Positions 23,204 through 35,205 of a stretch of DNA of 64,000 nucleotides are shown here, one piece after another (the stretch's first letter is position 1; every line of letters begins with the position of its first letter). The stretch is taken from assembly GCA_047967505.1 (NCBI GenBank), contig CM106539.1. One strand, given 5' to 3'. The position numbers and the translations under genes were made by a program. The stretch is from Dipteris shenzhenensis (Eukaryota > Polypodiophyta > Polypodiopsida > Gleicheniales). A model generated the notes under the pieces. The model made no database searches, had not been told where the DNA came from, and saw nothing but the letters and a program-made list of their open reading frames with translations.

Positions 23204-24900
23204 TTGACCCGTGATGTATTAGTTTTTGGTGAGATCTTTTCTCTTGGTGCTTGTCTTTTGAAGAGATTCCCTCTCCTACACTCCTTGGGTTGCCTAGCAT
23301 TAATGTCCTACCAATGCTTGGACATAGAAAGTCAAGCATCTACTACAAGATTTACTGCAATCATGGACAAAAACCATATGGAGATGGGGGAAACAAGCAT
23401 TCAAATACTGCAAGAGGAGAAGTATGATGCAAAGAAAACTTGTATTACTTCAAAAACAAGGGCTTGTAGGCCATTACAAAGAGTCTCAGTTGCAAAAGTG
23501 TGCTTTTGCAACAATGGTGTGGGTGCACCATGCTACAACAACCCATAGCTATAATGCTTAATATCTCTTCACTACCCTCTCACTACCTAACATACCATTA
23601 GTAGCATGTTGTATGCTAGCTACTTAGGATTGCAAGAGAGGGAATCTTAGCAAGCATAGGAACATATCACACATAGGGCACTGGTTAAATGAAGGGCAAG
23701 GGAAAACACCATTAACATTGTGTCATCAATATGGGACTTGCTATAAAATAGTGGAATATTTGAGGAATGAGTGTTAGAAGTCCCAAGCATCTATAGGTGT
23801 CAAAACCCTTGGTAGATATCTGAGATGGGTTTTGAGTGCAAATAAAGGTACATTGAAAGTCATGAAGAGTGCCTCCACATTGCCTTCGCTAAGTAAAAGA
23901 TGGCAAGATTAGATCAACCCAAGTCCAAACATGGAGTCAAAACTTAGGGTGGACAATTAATGGCGAAGAATGGGAATAGCAGGTGCCTAGGGTGCGAACT
24001 CCCTTTAGTAAGAAAACCCATAAAAATCTTGAGTATGAGATGAATTTAACAATATGCCATGAGTAGAAATTATATCAAATTAACATGGTTGTGTTCTACA
24101 CTAGAAGAGCTTCAAATATGTCTTTACATCTTGAAATTTGGGTAACATATGAAAAAGTTACATTAATTTGAAAGGATATGGGCTTTCATATTTTAGTGTA
24201 TTTTTTGTTTTACCCCCCCATCCAAAAGATCCCCCCCCTTGGGCCTCACATATTATGAAAAATATGTACAAACCTTAAAATCTTGCATATTTTTCAAAGA
24301 ATATACCTTATATTTTGTGGGTAGGGGACATGAAATTTTCATAATTTTCCCTTGCATATTTGAAAATTCTAAAGGAAATCAATGTATATTATATATGGAC
24401 CTTGTCCCCCCATACCCTAGATTTTGGACAAGGGTAGTAACATATCACATATTGAGTTGGTGCCCCAGGAGCAAGTGGCTCCCAATAATAAAGCGCATGA
24501 GGTGTAAGAAGACCCTACCTCGCAAAAAGAGAGGCATCATCTGATTACTACATCAAGACGAGAAGTGAGCCAATCACTATTCTTTGACCAAGGTATGTTG
24601 AGCCCGAACCAAGAGGGCCATGGGAGGGCCATTAGGATCACTCTATGGTGGTGAAGGCAAGTACTCCTCTTCAAAGGTTAGTGGGGGCCAAACAATGTTT
24701 CTTTGATGTATACGTAATCTTTAAGTATAAAGAAAGAATATACATTTCTAGGTTAAAGCCATAAGAAGTAGGCCTCTAAGTTATTATTTCGCAAACAAGA
24801 GAACCAAGAGTCATTTGAGGACAAATACTTGCTACTAGTAGTGTCAACATCTAGGAAGGTGAAGTACAATAAGTGCCACCATTTGCCCATTGCAAGAATC
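23204..24900. other. Spacer or CACTA 5' region, no gene seen
   Basis: AT-rich, no recognisable coding blocks. Part of it may be the 5' non-coding end of the CACTA element. Confidence 0.35.
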
Positions 24901-24911
24901 AAGAAATGAAT

Positions 24912-25091
24912 ATTGCAAGCACTTACTACAAAAGATCAATGCAATGCTTGAAGTTATACCATTCAAAAATCAAATCATATTAGCAAAGGAGGTGAGATAG
25001 CTCTCAATGGGCTTGCAAGCACTTATTGTTGCAAAAGGTCAATACAATGTTTGAAGTAATACCATTCAAAAATCAAATCATCTTGGCAAAG
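24912..25091. repeat. Direct repeat of ~80 bp, two copies
   Basis: TTGCAAGCACTTA... through ATTCAAAAATCAAATCAT occurs at 24912-24990 and 25012-25091 with a few changes. Confidence 0.85.
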
Positions 25092-25100
25092 GGGTAAGGA

Positions 25101-26820
25101 TTACTTGCAATGGTCACCATTATCTATAAATGTGATAGAGAATGAATGTGTAAGTGTTGCTTTGCCATAAGATTATAGATAGGTAACGGTTGATGATTAT
25201 GACAACTATGCAATGGGATACACTTGGGCTAAGAGAGGGATATGCCATCATTCTTGGAGCAAGCATTGGCCACTTGGAAGGTTTGGGATTGGTAATGTTG
25301 GTAGAATGACCCCCTTTAGACCCCACCAAGATGACCTCACCATACTTATCCATGCTGTCATACATTGGTATATCATGCTTTTTGTGAGATTGGCATCTTT
25401 ACATATGATGCAATGCTGATGCCATGCCAATGTCAAACATAATTATAAGTCCTACATTAAGGCTTTCTACCAAAAGCTAGGGGCCTTATAGCTAGGAAAA
25501 ACAAGAACAAAGATGAGCATCCAAAATAATAGCCATGGCAAGAGGGTATAACAATCCAATCTAGGCCTACATTCTTGCTGATGATGTGGTAAAGTACTAA
25601 TCCTTAGCCTTATGGATGTCTTTAGAGAGAGGAAGGCAATCTCATTGGCCCCATAATGCTACAAGACCATCCTAGAAAGTTCTTGTACTCATACAAGATT
25701 GTATACATGGCCATTGTATACCCGAGTTCACAAAAATGATGTGGCCTCTATGAGGTCGGTGTATGCATTGAATGCACATGGTTGAAGGCATAGGATGGGC
25801 CAAGGAGCATGTTAAGTAGCATGTTTGGGAGAGAGGAAGGCAATCTCATTGCCACTAATTCACACAAAAAGGCCATGCCCTCCAATGAGGTTTGTATTTG
25901 CTTTAAAGAAGGCACAATGAGGTTTGTATTTGCTTTAAAGGCACAATGATTGGCCAAAAATCACTCCCTTACACTATCATGTCCACTATTCAAGCTTGGA
26001 AAGCCCTAATTTAAAGAAGGTAAAAGAAAGCCCTAGTTCTGAATTTGAGTAAAAAATGTTATTGATCTATGTCACATGTGGGTCCCACATTCTGTTTGAA
26101 CATCAAATGTACTTATACATGTTCAAATTAAGACGATAGGGGATGCACTTTTAGATAGATGGGCATGCACTTCAATAGGGGCTAGAGATGGGAATACTAT
26201 AAGTTTTACTCTTAGTAGTATGCAGTTTGATTTGCACCACTGTTAGGGGAGGGCTTTAGTAATGTTGGATAGAAATAATAAAAATGCCTAGAGGGCTCCA
26301 AATGTCTTTTGAGATGACATGAGAACTTCATTTGAAGTCAAGGTCAAGCTAACACATGCATGGAGAACTTAAAATTTAGCAAATACATGCATAGGAAGTT
26401 GATGGTGGCAAAAAGCAAGAGATTGCTAAACTAAGTAGTCAAAGATCATTTATGGTTAAGTGGGCAATTCGAAGCACCTGTGGGTAGCAAGGAGGCAATT
26501 TGTTTTCATGCTATAGTTGCTATTGTGTGTTCCAACACTATGTACCGATCTAGATGATGAGTTGGTATGGAATGGTTAGCCCTCATAAACTTGCACTAGT
26601 GACTTAAATTGAAGGCGCTTTTGGAAGAGCCTCAAATTTTCCAACTAACATGTGAACTAATAGAGTCAAAGCTCACTCTGTTATCACAAGTGATCACCAA
26701 ATTGAGAAGGGCGCTATGCCAGATATTTTTTGATCTGGCAAGCATTGATTGCAACTACTACATCTGACCTTTGGTATGTTGCATTTTGGCCATGTATTCT
26801 CTACAGCTTCTCAACATTTC
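25101..26820. other. Spacer with small duplications, no gene seen
   Basis: Short direct repeats (GAGAGGAAGGCAATCTCATT at about 25627 and 25831; GGTTTGTATTTGCTTTAAAG twice at 25888-25940). No coding similarity recognised. Confidence 0.4.
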
Positions 26821-26943
26821 TTTGCTTAATCTGCACAGAACCATATCAAGGTGGTGCTTGATTCTATGGCTACTTTCTTCTTTGCTCAGTCTGCATAGGA
26901 CCATATCAGGGTGGTGGCTGCTTGATTCTATGGCTACTTTCTT
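26821..26943. repeat. Tandem pair, 60/63 bp
   Basis: TTTGCTTAATCTGCACAGAA... and TTTGCTCAGTCTGCATAGGA... are adjacent copies, differing by four substitutions and a short GCT-type insertion. Confidence 0.9.
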
Positions 26944-27310
26944 CTTTCTTTGTGTGTTGAGGATGAGCATGGCAAATCTTCTTTTTTTGTGATGCTGTAA
27001 GAGCCTGTTCACATGAGGCAGTGGGTTTGCAATTTTTACAAGTGAGTTGCAAGTCAAGTTGTTGACGTAAGTGGTTTTTTTGTAATGATTACTTTTGTTA
27101 AAAAGATTGACGGAAAGCAACGTGTCTCGAAAGTATAGGTTACATCAATCAAAAAGCTTACATAGGCTTTGGCGGGCCCTTGACCTTCTGGAAATCCCAC
27201 AGGAAGCATTTTCCAAAAATCAAAATGGGAAATGGCGTTTCCCTCAGGGTGTTTACATACCAAAAAGCCCTGCCTGCCAAGCTTGAATGATAGGGCCCTT
27301 AGCGGGTAGG

Positions 27311-27376
27311 GGGTGCATAGTTTGGCGGAGAGAATCTTGAGCATGTGGCATATGGTCGTGTGTTCAAGCCCCATTA
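27311..27376 (+). mobile_element. tRNA-like SINE head (candidate)
   Basis: GGTGCATAGTTTGGCGGAG resembles a box A, and GTCGTGTGTTCAAGCCCC a box B of a tRNA-derived RNA polymerase III promoter. The stretch TTGAGCATGTGGC between them is typical of plant Au-type SINEs. The 3' end and target duplication were not found, so size is unknown. Confidence 0.4.
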
Positions 27377-27771
27377 TCGGAACTTGCATGAAATTCGTTT
27401 GAAGAAGAAACCCCTAGCCCAAGCCCTTGGGCAAGGGGTCTTGGCTGCCCAAGTTTTGGGCAGGCAGCAGGATGAAGTTTGGGACGAAGAGCGCCTTGCC
27501 ATGTGGCGAAGCGCTCCTGTATGATCATTTTGGTTAGCAGGCGCGGGGAAGTGGGAGGTGTGCAAAGAGTCTGATGTCGTAAAAGAAACCAGCAGGATGT
27601 GGCCAAGCAGGTTAAAGGGGGGGCAACAAGGGAAGATGAAAGTTAGATCTAAAGCTCCCGCCCTTTTTGCTGAGATTCAAATTCAAATTTCAAAGTTGTT
27701 CTCTGAGAAACAAAACCAGAACTTTCTGATCCACACATTCTGTCTTGAAATCAAGCTCTTGCTCCTCAGCT

Positions 27772-28984
27772 ATGGCGAACGATTGCTCTTCTCCTCCCTC
27801 CCGAATGGTATTCCCTCGTCTCCCTCTCCCTCTTGCCTTTCGTTTCCTCCCCCTGCTCGTTTTTGCTTACGCACTCCTTGGTTTCTCTTCTTCAGCAGGG
27901 CGACGAAAACGCTAGCGCTGCTCACCTCCCCTCCGACCTCACCTATCAATCCATCCTCTCCAACGAGTCGTCCAAACTTGCGGTAATTTGCTCCCCCACG
28001 CGGATTACGCATATGCTCCAGAGAGCCTCTGTGATTCCAAAACTAGCCTGGGTTCTCAGTCGCCATAAGATTCTGTACTTGCGGTTCAGCGGTAAAGCTT
28101 CTGTGAGAGCTTATTTTCTTTTTCTTTCGTTTCTTTCAGGATCTTAAAGAATCCAGGATGGAACTACTTGCACGTGTGCAAAATTTGAAGAAGGTAACAT
28201 TGGAGTACTAAGATTGTGTGACAGACTTTTGAGGCAACGTGGAAATCGAATTTCGTTGTTTTCCTCTGATAGCATTACTTTCATTTATGACGCTCAACCT
28301 GGAATGCATCCTTGCTTAGGATTTGCAAGAATGGAGTGGAAAACTTGACTCACAAGTCAAAAATTACAGACAGGTATCATATTCTCTCTTTGTGAAAATT
28401 TGATACTCTTTACGAAAGTGCCGAAAGCGCACGATAATCGTATTGCTGCCTCGTGGTCTCTGAGCAGGAGCTGGGCGATCTCAGAAACACGTTGAATATT
28501 GGAGTTGATCAACTGAAAAGCGTATGTGTGTCTGTTTCCTCCCTCTTTCGCACCTCTTTCGCAAAAGTGTCCCTTCTTGTATTTCGGTGTTCCACATTTA
28601 TTCTATTTGCCTTATTCGGAAATTTCCGTTGCCCCTGGCTTCATTACGAACGCACTATGTGGTACAGTACTCTTTCTGACAAATAAATTATAAATCTGAG
28701 TTGGGCATTTTAATTACATTAGTCCACCGATGAAACAGGAGTTCCAAACCCTTCGTGAATCACTGAGGGTGCAGCTGGAAGAATCGTCGAATTTAACAAA
28801 GCAGGTGAATATATGAGACCAGCGCACTGTTTGTTCGCTATACACGTCCTGGTTCTTTGACGTGGTGGTTAATTCTCATCGTCTGATCTTTTCGAGTTCC
28901 TGTCAGATTTCGGAAAGACAAACGGTACCGAAGCAGGAAATCGAAGCAGGACCACCAGCATCTCCGAAACCAATGCAGGAGTAG
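27772..28984 (+). CDS. Small coiled-coil protein, seven exons
   Basis: Exons 27772-27807, 27896-27982, 28140-28193, 28320-28373, 28468-28521, 28739-28804 and 28907-28984 all have GT donors and AG acceptors and are all phase 0. They join to 429 nt, 142 residues. The product starts MANDCSSPPSRM. A long helical stretch begins at DLKESRMELLARVQNLKK and continues through DLQEWSGKLDSQ, ELGDLRNTLNIGVDQLKS and EFQTLRESLRVQLEESS, with heptad-like Leu/Val spacing. The tail is Pro/Glu-rich (EAGPPASPKPMQE). Exons 3, 4 and 5 are each exactly 54 bp (18 residues), with exon 6 at 66 bp, so exons fall on helix-repeat units. It is probably a cytoskeletal, kinetochore-type or scaffold coiled coil, but I do not recognise the family. 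The clean splicing argues for a living gene. It is the only clearly genic unit between 23 and 64 kb. Confidence 0.7.
27893..27898 (+). other. NAGNAG tandem splice acceptor
   Basis: TTCAG|CAG|GGC at the start of exon 2 gives two acceptors three bases apart. Using the second removes one Gln and keeps the frame (141 instead of 142 residues). Confidence 0.6.
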
Positions 28985-29201
28985 TGCTTTGGGTGAAGAC
29001 ATTGAAGAATCTCTCCCCCTGGCAAAAATACAGGAAAGAGTGCAAACTCCTATATCGCATAACCGAAAGTGTGACATCGGTGTTGTCTTTCGTGAACTTA
29101 TTCGGCCTGATCCAGATCAGACAATCATCTATAATGTATATATTACTCTCTTATGGACATCTAAGAGAGTAAACGCCCTTGGAAGTGATATTGTTTCTTG
29201 A
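28950..29201 (+). other. Possible alternative last exon of the coiled-coil gene
   Basis: An acceptor at GAAGCAG|GACC (28949/28950) instead of 28906/28907 would keep phase 0. It opens a different frame running past the annotated stop to a stop at 29199-29201. That frame includes EDIEESLPLAKIQERVQ and RKCDIGVVFRELIRPDPDQ, which look more protein-like than chance. A GTATAT donor-like site follows IIYN near 29134. Not proven. Confidence 0.3.
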
Positions 29202-30264
29202 CTTTTATAGAAAATCCATGCTTTTATGGTCTTCTTAAATCAGCCAAGACTTGAGGAAACATTTTCCATGTATCCTCTCAAAAATTGAAGGACCTATTTC
29301 CTAGTTTGCAATTTGAAGGAGTCTTGGGAAGCCTTGGGTTGTTATGCCAATGAACCTTGAGAGTATGAGAATGTAAACAAAGCCCAATGCAATACGTGAA
29401 ATATTGCTAAAAGTACGAAATAGGATTGTGTCTAGCCACATGCCCAATGCCCATAAGGTAGTCTTAATTAATCATGATAAAATGGGATCAAAGGTTATGG
29501 GGCATGATATTCATTGCTATGATATAATGCTTGCTAGGGGGTGTTCTACTACATATTTACATGCATTGAAAGGACTACCTTGTTAAAATAGTTGTTTGTG
29601 TTTTACCTTAGTTTATTCCCCTTGCTTCCTCCCTTGGTATCCTTTTTCTTGTGCCTAGTTACTTCATTAACAAAGCACATAAGGGATATTTCATTGCCAA
29701 ATGCCATTACAAAACATAAATTTATTTGCTACTACTACTCTATTTGAAGGAAAGCTATAAACATCTAAGAACCATGTGACAATTGAACCTTCTACTTGTT
29801 AAAAGATGAGATACCAATATGTATGCTATTTGTCTTTGTAGATAATGTCACTTGCATGTGTTTTTAATTTGTTGAAAATTGAGTTTTAGTTAGATTTATT
29901 AGGTGAAATATGTTGATCATTGTGCAATGTACAAAATGGTCATAAAGGTTAAGGGTGAGCAATTTTGGATATTGTCATATTGGGCAACATTTGGTATGTA
30001 GTTATATTTGTGTAATTAGTTAGCAAGTTGAACAATTCCTCCACATGATGTATGAAATGCTTGTGGATGTCAATGTTTTAACCTTGTGATCTTTAAGATT
30101 CTTTGCTAAGCGTTGGCATTTCGCTTATCACAAAAGATAACGAGAGGACCATCTTGGATTGCACCAAGATTCTCTAAGAGCCTTAGAAGCCATATTGCTT
30201 CACATGCACATCATGAAAGAGATATATACTTAGTCATTGTGTCTATGTCATCAAGTAGATGAGC
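29202..30264. other. Spacer, no gene seen
   Basis: AT-rich with no recognised coding, RNA or repeat structure. Confidence 0.4.
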
Positions 30265-30600
30265 TTACCGATTGCTTGTCGGTAAAGTGTAGGATTTGAA
30301 AGATTTACACTTAGCAACTTTAACATGTTTAGTCTTAATAGGTGTACTCAAAGACATAGTATCCAATATCCCAAAGTGCTCCAACATAGAGTTAATGTAC
30401 AATGCTTGGATTAGAAATATGCCTTTCTCTATTTGTTGTATCTCAACATCCAAAATGTATTGCAATAATCTCAAATCATGTATTTCAAATTGTCTATGAA
30501 GATTGACCTTAACCTCCTTTGTTGGCTCTTTCCATGGCTTTCGTAGTAGCAGGAAGAGTAGGGTATTCTCAATATGCAAGGTTTCAAGGCTTTTTGTCAC
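30265..30600 (-). pseudogene. Copia RT fragment
   Basis: Minus-strand translation includes RQFEIHDLRLLQYILDVEIQ and GIFLIQALYINSMLEHFGI. This is the copia RT segment after YVDD (usual form: FEMKDLG.l.YFLGIEv...GI.LsQ..Y...lL..F.m). It ends in a decayed GKLIYLMT at about 30240. About 110 residues only. Confidence 0.65.
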
Positions 30601-30799
30601 CTATAAATATATCGGTGTTGTTTGTAATATAAGTATAGTAGCTTAGGATCTCAGGTCGTATTTTATTGAGAGACATAGGCTTAAGTGTGGTAAGCAAACA
30701 TAGTGCATACATGTGAAAGGGATGTGCGTCATCATGATTGGGGAAATGAAGGCTTTCGCCTTCATTGAGGATTAAAGGGTTTAGGAGGACTTTGAGGGT

Positions 30800-30905
30800 A
30801 AGAGGGAGGTTCAGGGTTCAGAAGGAGGTTTCAAGGTTCAAAAGGAGGTTCTAGGGTTTGGAAGAGGTTTAGGGTTTAGAAGGAGGATCCAAGGTTCAAG
30901 ATAAA
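30800..30905. repeat. Minisatellite, ~20-bp unit
   Basis: About four or five imperfect copies of GGTT(T/C)AGGGTT(T/C)(A/G)GAAGGAG. Confidence 0.7.
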
Positions 30906-30984
30906 GTACATGGCGAAGAACTCGTCTTCCTTGTAGATCATGGAGGTCAAGGGTTAAGGGACTAAAGGTTTAGGGGGAGCATAA

Positions 30985-31195
30985 GAGTGGGAGAGGAAGG
31001 TGTAAGAGTATGGGGAGGAGGGAGGAGAAGGGAGGAGATGGGAGGAGGAGGAGAAGGGAGGAGAAGATGGGAGGAGAAGGGAGAAGGGGGGAGAAAGGAG
31101 GAGAGGAGGGAGGAGGAGAGGAGGGAGGAGGAAAGCAGGGAGGAGAAGGGAGGAGGGAGGAGGAGAGGGAGGGAGAGGAGGAGTTGCAACATTGG
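30985..31195. repeat. Polypurine (GGAGGA)n tract, ~200 bp
   Basis: The plus strand is almost entirely G and A (GGGAGGAGAAGG-type units). Mirror-like polypurine runs can form triplex DNA. The Pro/Ser/Leu-rich minus-strand frames are repeat products. Confidence 0.9.
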
Positions 31196-31354
31196 AGAGG
31201 GGAGGAGTGGCAAGGTTAGGACATGCTTTTGGACGTGGAGTGCAAGGGAGCATGGACACTCGGAGACAATTATTTGGAATACCAAAGTAGAACTCAACAC
31301 AATGCACTAAAGAGAGGGCTTCATTCCATTATGGGGTATTTATACAAGTTGGAG

Positions 31355-31480
31355 AGCTTCTCTCTCTGCATGTAGAAATTGTAAGAAATTCTCTCTCTAC
31401 ATGTAGAATTTGCATGTAGGAGTTGCATGTAGAACATGCATGTAGGAATCACATATAGGACTTGCAAGTAGAACTTGCAT
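31355..31480. repeat. Degenerate GCATGTAG(A/G) repeats
   Basis: Seven or more copies of GCATGTAGA/GCATGTAGG at 11-14 bp spacing. May belong to the LTR of the neighbouring gypsy element. Confidence 0.6.
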
Positions 31481-32308
31481 GTTGAGGATTCCTAAGAGAG
31501 ATTATTCCTAGCCTTATGCAAGTACAAGCAGAGCTTTGTCGCTACTCTACACACATTCTATGCTACCGAAGTCCATGTTGGCACAAAGACAACATACTCT
31601 TGGATCCATTTTATTATCTGTCCTCGAGTTATGGCTTATTGTGATCATGGAGTTAGGATGTCGTGCATGTAATCTAGTTGTTATAAAACTTGTGTTGTGC
31701 TAGTCGATCTTGTGTAAAGCCTTGGCATCATATAATTTTTGCTCTATTTCTAGGTAGCCTATATCCACCATTTGTTCGAACAAAGATATATGACGTGCTT
31801 CTAAGAAGATGACTCTTTCATAGAGTTTGCTTGTAATTTGAGCATTGATACATTCATTGCGATTGAAACTGAGTGGAGAAAAATGGCAGTTGATGTGGCT
31901 GGGGACCTCTAGAATGTATTCCAATGTTCTGCAAAAGATAGCACTTTGGCGAAGGATGCAGTCAATGTTGCCGTGCATTATTTGCTCATGCTATTGAAGT
32001 GCTCGGATCAGTGTGTCTTGGATATTCCATTCTACACCAGAGTATGGCTCGTCGACCATTGACCAATTAATGGTGCAACCTTCACCCAAAGTGTGTATGT
32101 TGGCTTCCCATCTTTGACATCATGGAACTGCATAGAACTTGGGATGGGTTCTGAGACATGGAGGTACACGCAGGTACTCTTTCAAGAAGATTACATCAAA
32201 GAGCTTGGGATGGCACCGATCAGGTTGGGGATCCAACTTGCTTATCCAATCTTCACTAACTTGATGCAGACGAAGATTGGTAGGGAAGTTGTCCAAGGTC
32301 CATCCACC

Positions 32309-34862
32309 TCAAGTTTTCATATTAGGATATTTGCTCCAAAAATCCTTGATGGGGTTACTGGGAAGTGGTCTCGTATCAAAATCATACCCATCATTGGAAT
32401 TCGGCATGGGAGTGTGAGTTGGATTATCTGAATCCAGATATTCAAAATCAAATACTGGGTCATTTTCTGCTAATGGCAGCACAAGTAGTGTCAGAGGTGA
32501 TGACGGGGCAGGAAGAGAATCTGGGGACATGGGGGAGAAATATGGAAGAGTGTTAGTTGTGAAAGGGGGAGCAGAGGGGGGGGGGAAGAACTGGAAAAAT
32601 GGTTTGAGTAGCTTGATAATCCTCAAGAGTAGGATTAGTAAGGAAAGGGAAGAAGCTAGGTGTGAGGGGTTCGTAAGTTTGTGATTGTTGGGTTAGTTGA
32701 AAGTGATGAGAGGCATGAGCAAAGAGACGATGAAGGGAGTAGATGTTAGGTTGGAGCTCAGGGAAGGTTAAGAGGGTGGTAGCAGCAAGGGTAAGTGAGG
32801 TTATGAGGTTAGCATAGAGAGTGGTTAGATATGGGAAGTTGGATGTGAGATAGGCCCTATCATCTTCTGACACTTCTTTTTACTAGTGCGATGGGACAAG
32901 GGTGGGATGTTGGTTATGTCATGCCTTGCAAATAATAGTGACGGCCTTTGTAGCAATGGCAACAAACCAACAATAATAGTGAGGGGAGAACTACCCATGA
33001 GGCATACATATGCGATGAAAGCATCTGTCCTGAGTGCTATAAACCTAGCATGTGTAGATAGACATAAGATATTTTTCTCATCTTTGGACAAGTCTTGGCA
33101 AATTATGTGTAGAGTTTTGGTCCCTATGGAACATTCGCATTTGATTGTTGGATACCTGATTTGTAGTTGCTTCAATTGGATAAGCACTCATGCTTTAGGT
33201 GATCTTTCGCTTGTAGACCACCGTTGTGCATTGTAGTGGGACTTCATTGGTGTTGTCTTCCATTGCCTCGTTATTGTGCATCGTTATTGTGCACTAGCAA
33301 TTGGAGTTCAAGGTTGGAGATGACTATTTTTTGGGATTGCATCTCATCCATTTTTTCTTTATATTTATGGTAGATGGATGTATATGCCTCCTTCTGCTTT
33401 TTGATTTGCAAGGTGACCTGCACTTGTTGAGGAATGACTTCAGTGGTATTGGACCAATTACTGCTGCTGTAGTCTGTCTTTCCAATTCTCGTGGATGTTC
33501 CTCCTTGGGAAAGCTAGTGAATAGTTCTGACATTTGGAGCATTTGGCTAGCTTGATGATGGAGAATGACAGACGGTGATGAGAATTGGTAATATTGCTAA
33601 TATAATTGGTGCTCATGTAGCCATCTTGATGATTCTGTAGTACTTGTTGGGGGTTGTTCCAATGGTAAGTAAGTCAGTTGGGTATAGTAGTCATACTATT
33701 GATCTGGCACTAGCTCCCCTTATGGCTCATGGACTAGCATGGCATTGATGGGCATGGTGCTAGTGCCGATGTAGCCTTAGGCTCTGGCTGCTGCTACTGT
33801 TATTGGAGATATATTGGTTGTAGTTGTTCACCAAGCTGTAGCATCTCGTGGGGCAATTCTTCAATTACGACCTCAAGAATAGGCATTTCTTTTGAGGTAT
33901 CCGCATTTGCCAATGTGATAGTAGGAGAAGTTGGTGATGGCTCCCATGCTAGTGAGAAGGAAATGTCCACTTAATAGGTTTTGGTGATTGGGGCAGAGTC
34001 ATTTCTTGTTCGTGTAGCTCTTTGTTGATGATTACAGCCAATAAGTGTGGAATTTTACATTTGTGGCCTGATGAACCATCACATTTTTTTGTGAACAAGA
34101 TGACTAAGTGTTGGATCTAGTCTTGCTTTAGCTTCCTACTTAGCAAAACAAATGTGCAGAGTGGAAGGGATTGATTCTTGCTACATTTAACCCCCAAGAT
34201 TGTGGATAGAAATTGTGTTGCTTCCTTGAGGCGAGGGTTAATGATGGTGTGAAGTAATATCCCATCCCTATGGAACTTTGTGCCCTTAGCGAGGAGAGGA
34301 TGTATTTCGAGAAATTTAGCATCGGTAGGCCTTGTAGGGTATTTTGTACCTTGTGTTGGGAGTGAGAAGGCTTTTTGAATTACTATACTGTCGAGGATAA
34401 TGTTGAGATACAGTGATGGCGCCATACTTGTCAACCTGTGGATCGCTGGAGTAGTAAGAATGAAGAAAGTCCCTGACATACGTGGTCATTGTAGGATTGT
34501 CCTCCAAGAATTTTAGGCTCTCATACAAACTGCCGAGCCCTTTGCTCTAAGAAAGATGTTGCATTGGAAAGAGCGTAAGTCAATGTAGGTGGCCATACAA
34601 GTTCCAAAGACTAGCCCCATCAATGGTTGTGTAAGTTTGTGGTGATTGGGGTGGCATTTGTTCTTCTTGGGTTTCCATGTCATTCACAAAATCCTCCTCA
34701 GAGCTATGGCTCTGAACCACAAATGCCTGTGGTCATCGTGGTTGAGAGGAGGTAGATGGCTGTGAACTATGGAGGGGGTCTCGTGGCTGAGGCAATGGGC
34801 TCTTTCTTCGCATCCTCTTTAGTGGCAGCATTGTTTCTGAACTTGCATCCATGTTCATATGC
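32309..34862 (-). pseudogene. Extra ORF 3' of gypsy integrase
   Basis: On the minus strand, about 350 bp after integrase, a degenerate reading begins MNMDASSETMLPLKRMRRK. It continues in shifting frames through SLYESLKFLEDNPTMTTYV, a Gln-rich middle and LSKDEKNILCLSTHARFIA to a Pro-rich end (FFPPPSAPPF) near 32560. Total span is about 850 codons with several stops. Tat- and Athila-type plant gypsy elements often carry an additional ORF in this env-like position. I see no signal peptide or transmembrane pair, so envelope function is not supported. It could encode a DNA-binding or structural accessory protein, but no domain is recognised. Confidence 0.4.
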
Positions 34863-35205
34863 TATACCATTGATCATTAGATTAGTTGGCATGTAGGTAT
34901 GACATTTTGTGTGTGTATTTGAGAGATCTTATTTTTACACATGCTTTGAGAGTGTGGAATGAAAGTGTGTGGCACAATTATTCATGCAATCGACTATGTG
35001 TTTAAGAGAAAGCATGTGAGTTCCCATGACCTAGTGACTAGGTAGGGACTAACTATATGATTTTTTTATTGTTGCTAGGATTTCATAGGGCAGCTAGGAC
35101 TCAGGCATCACTTTTGAGCCATAGGTTGAAATTGGTTGATGCTACCTATATGTGCGAAGACGTACATATGCAAGTGAGCACGTGCGTGATACAATCTAAT
35201 ACTAA

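Noticed and set aside
24836-24843. TAGTAGTG as the right end of the CACTA element
   Set aside because: No subterminal repeats next to it and the flanking TCA does not match TGT on the left.
30954-31310. Pro/Ser/Leu-rich frames resembling an extensin
   Set aside because: Produced by the GGAGGA purine tract; no signal peptide or true SPPPP periodicity.
32309-34862. Retroviral-type envelope gene
   Set aside because: No signal peptide, cleavage site or transmembrane segments visible; only the position is env-like.
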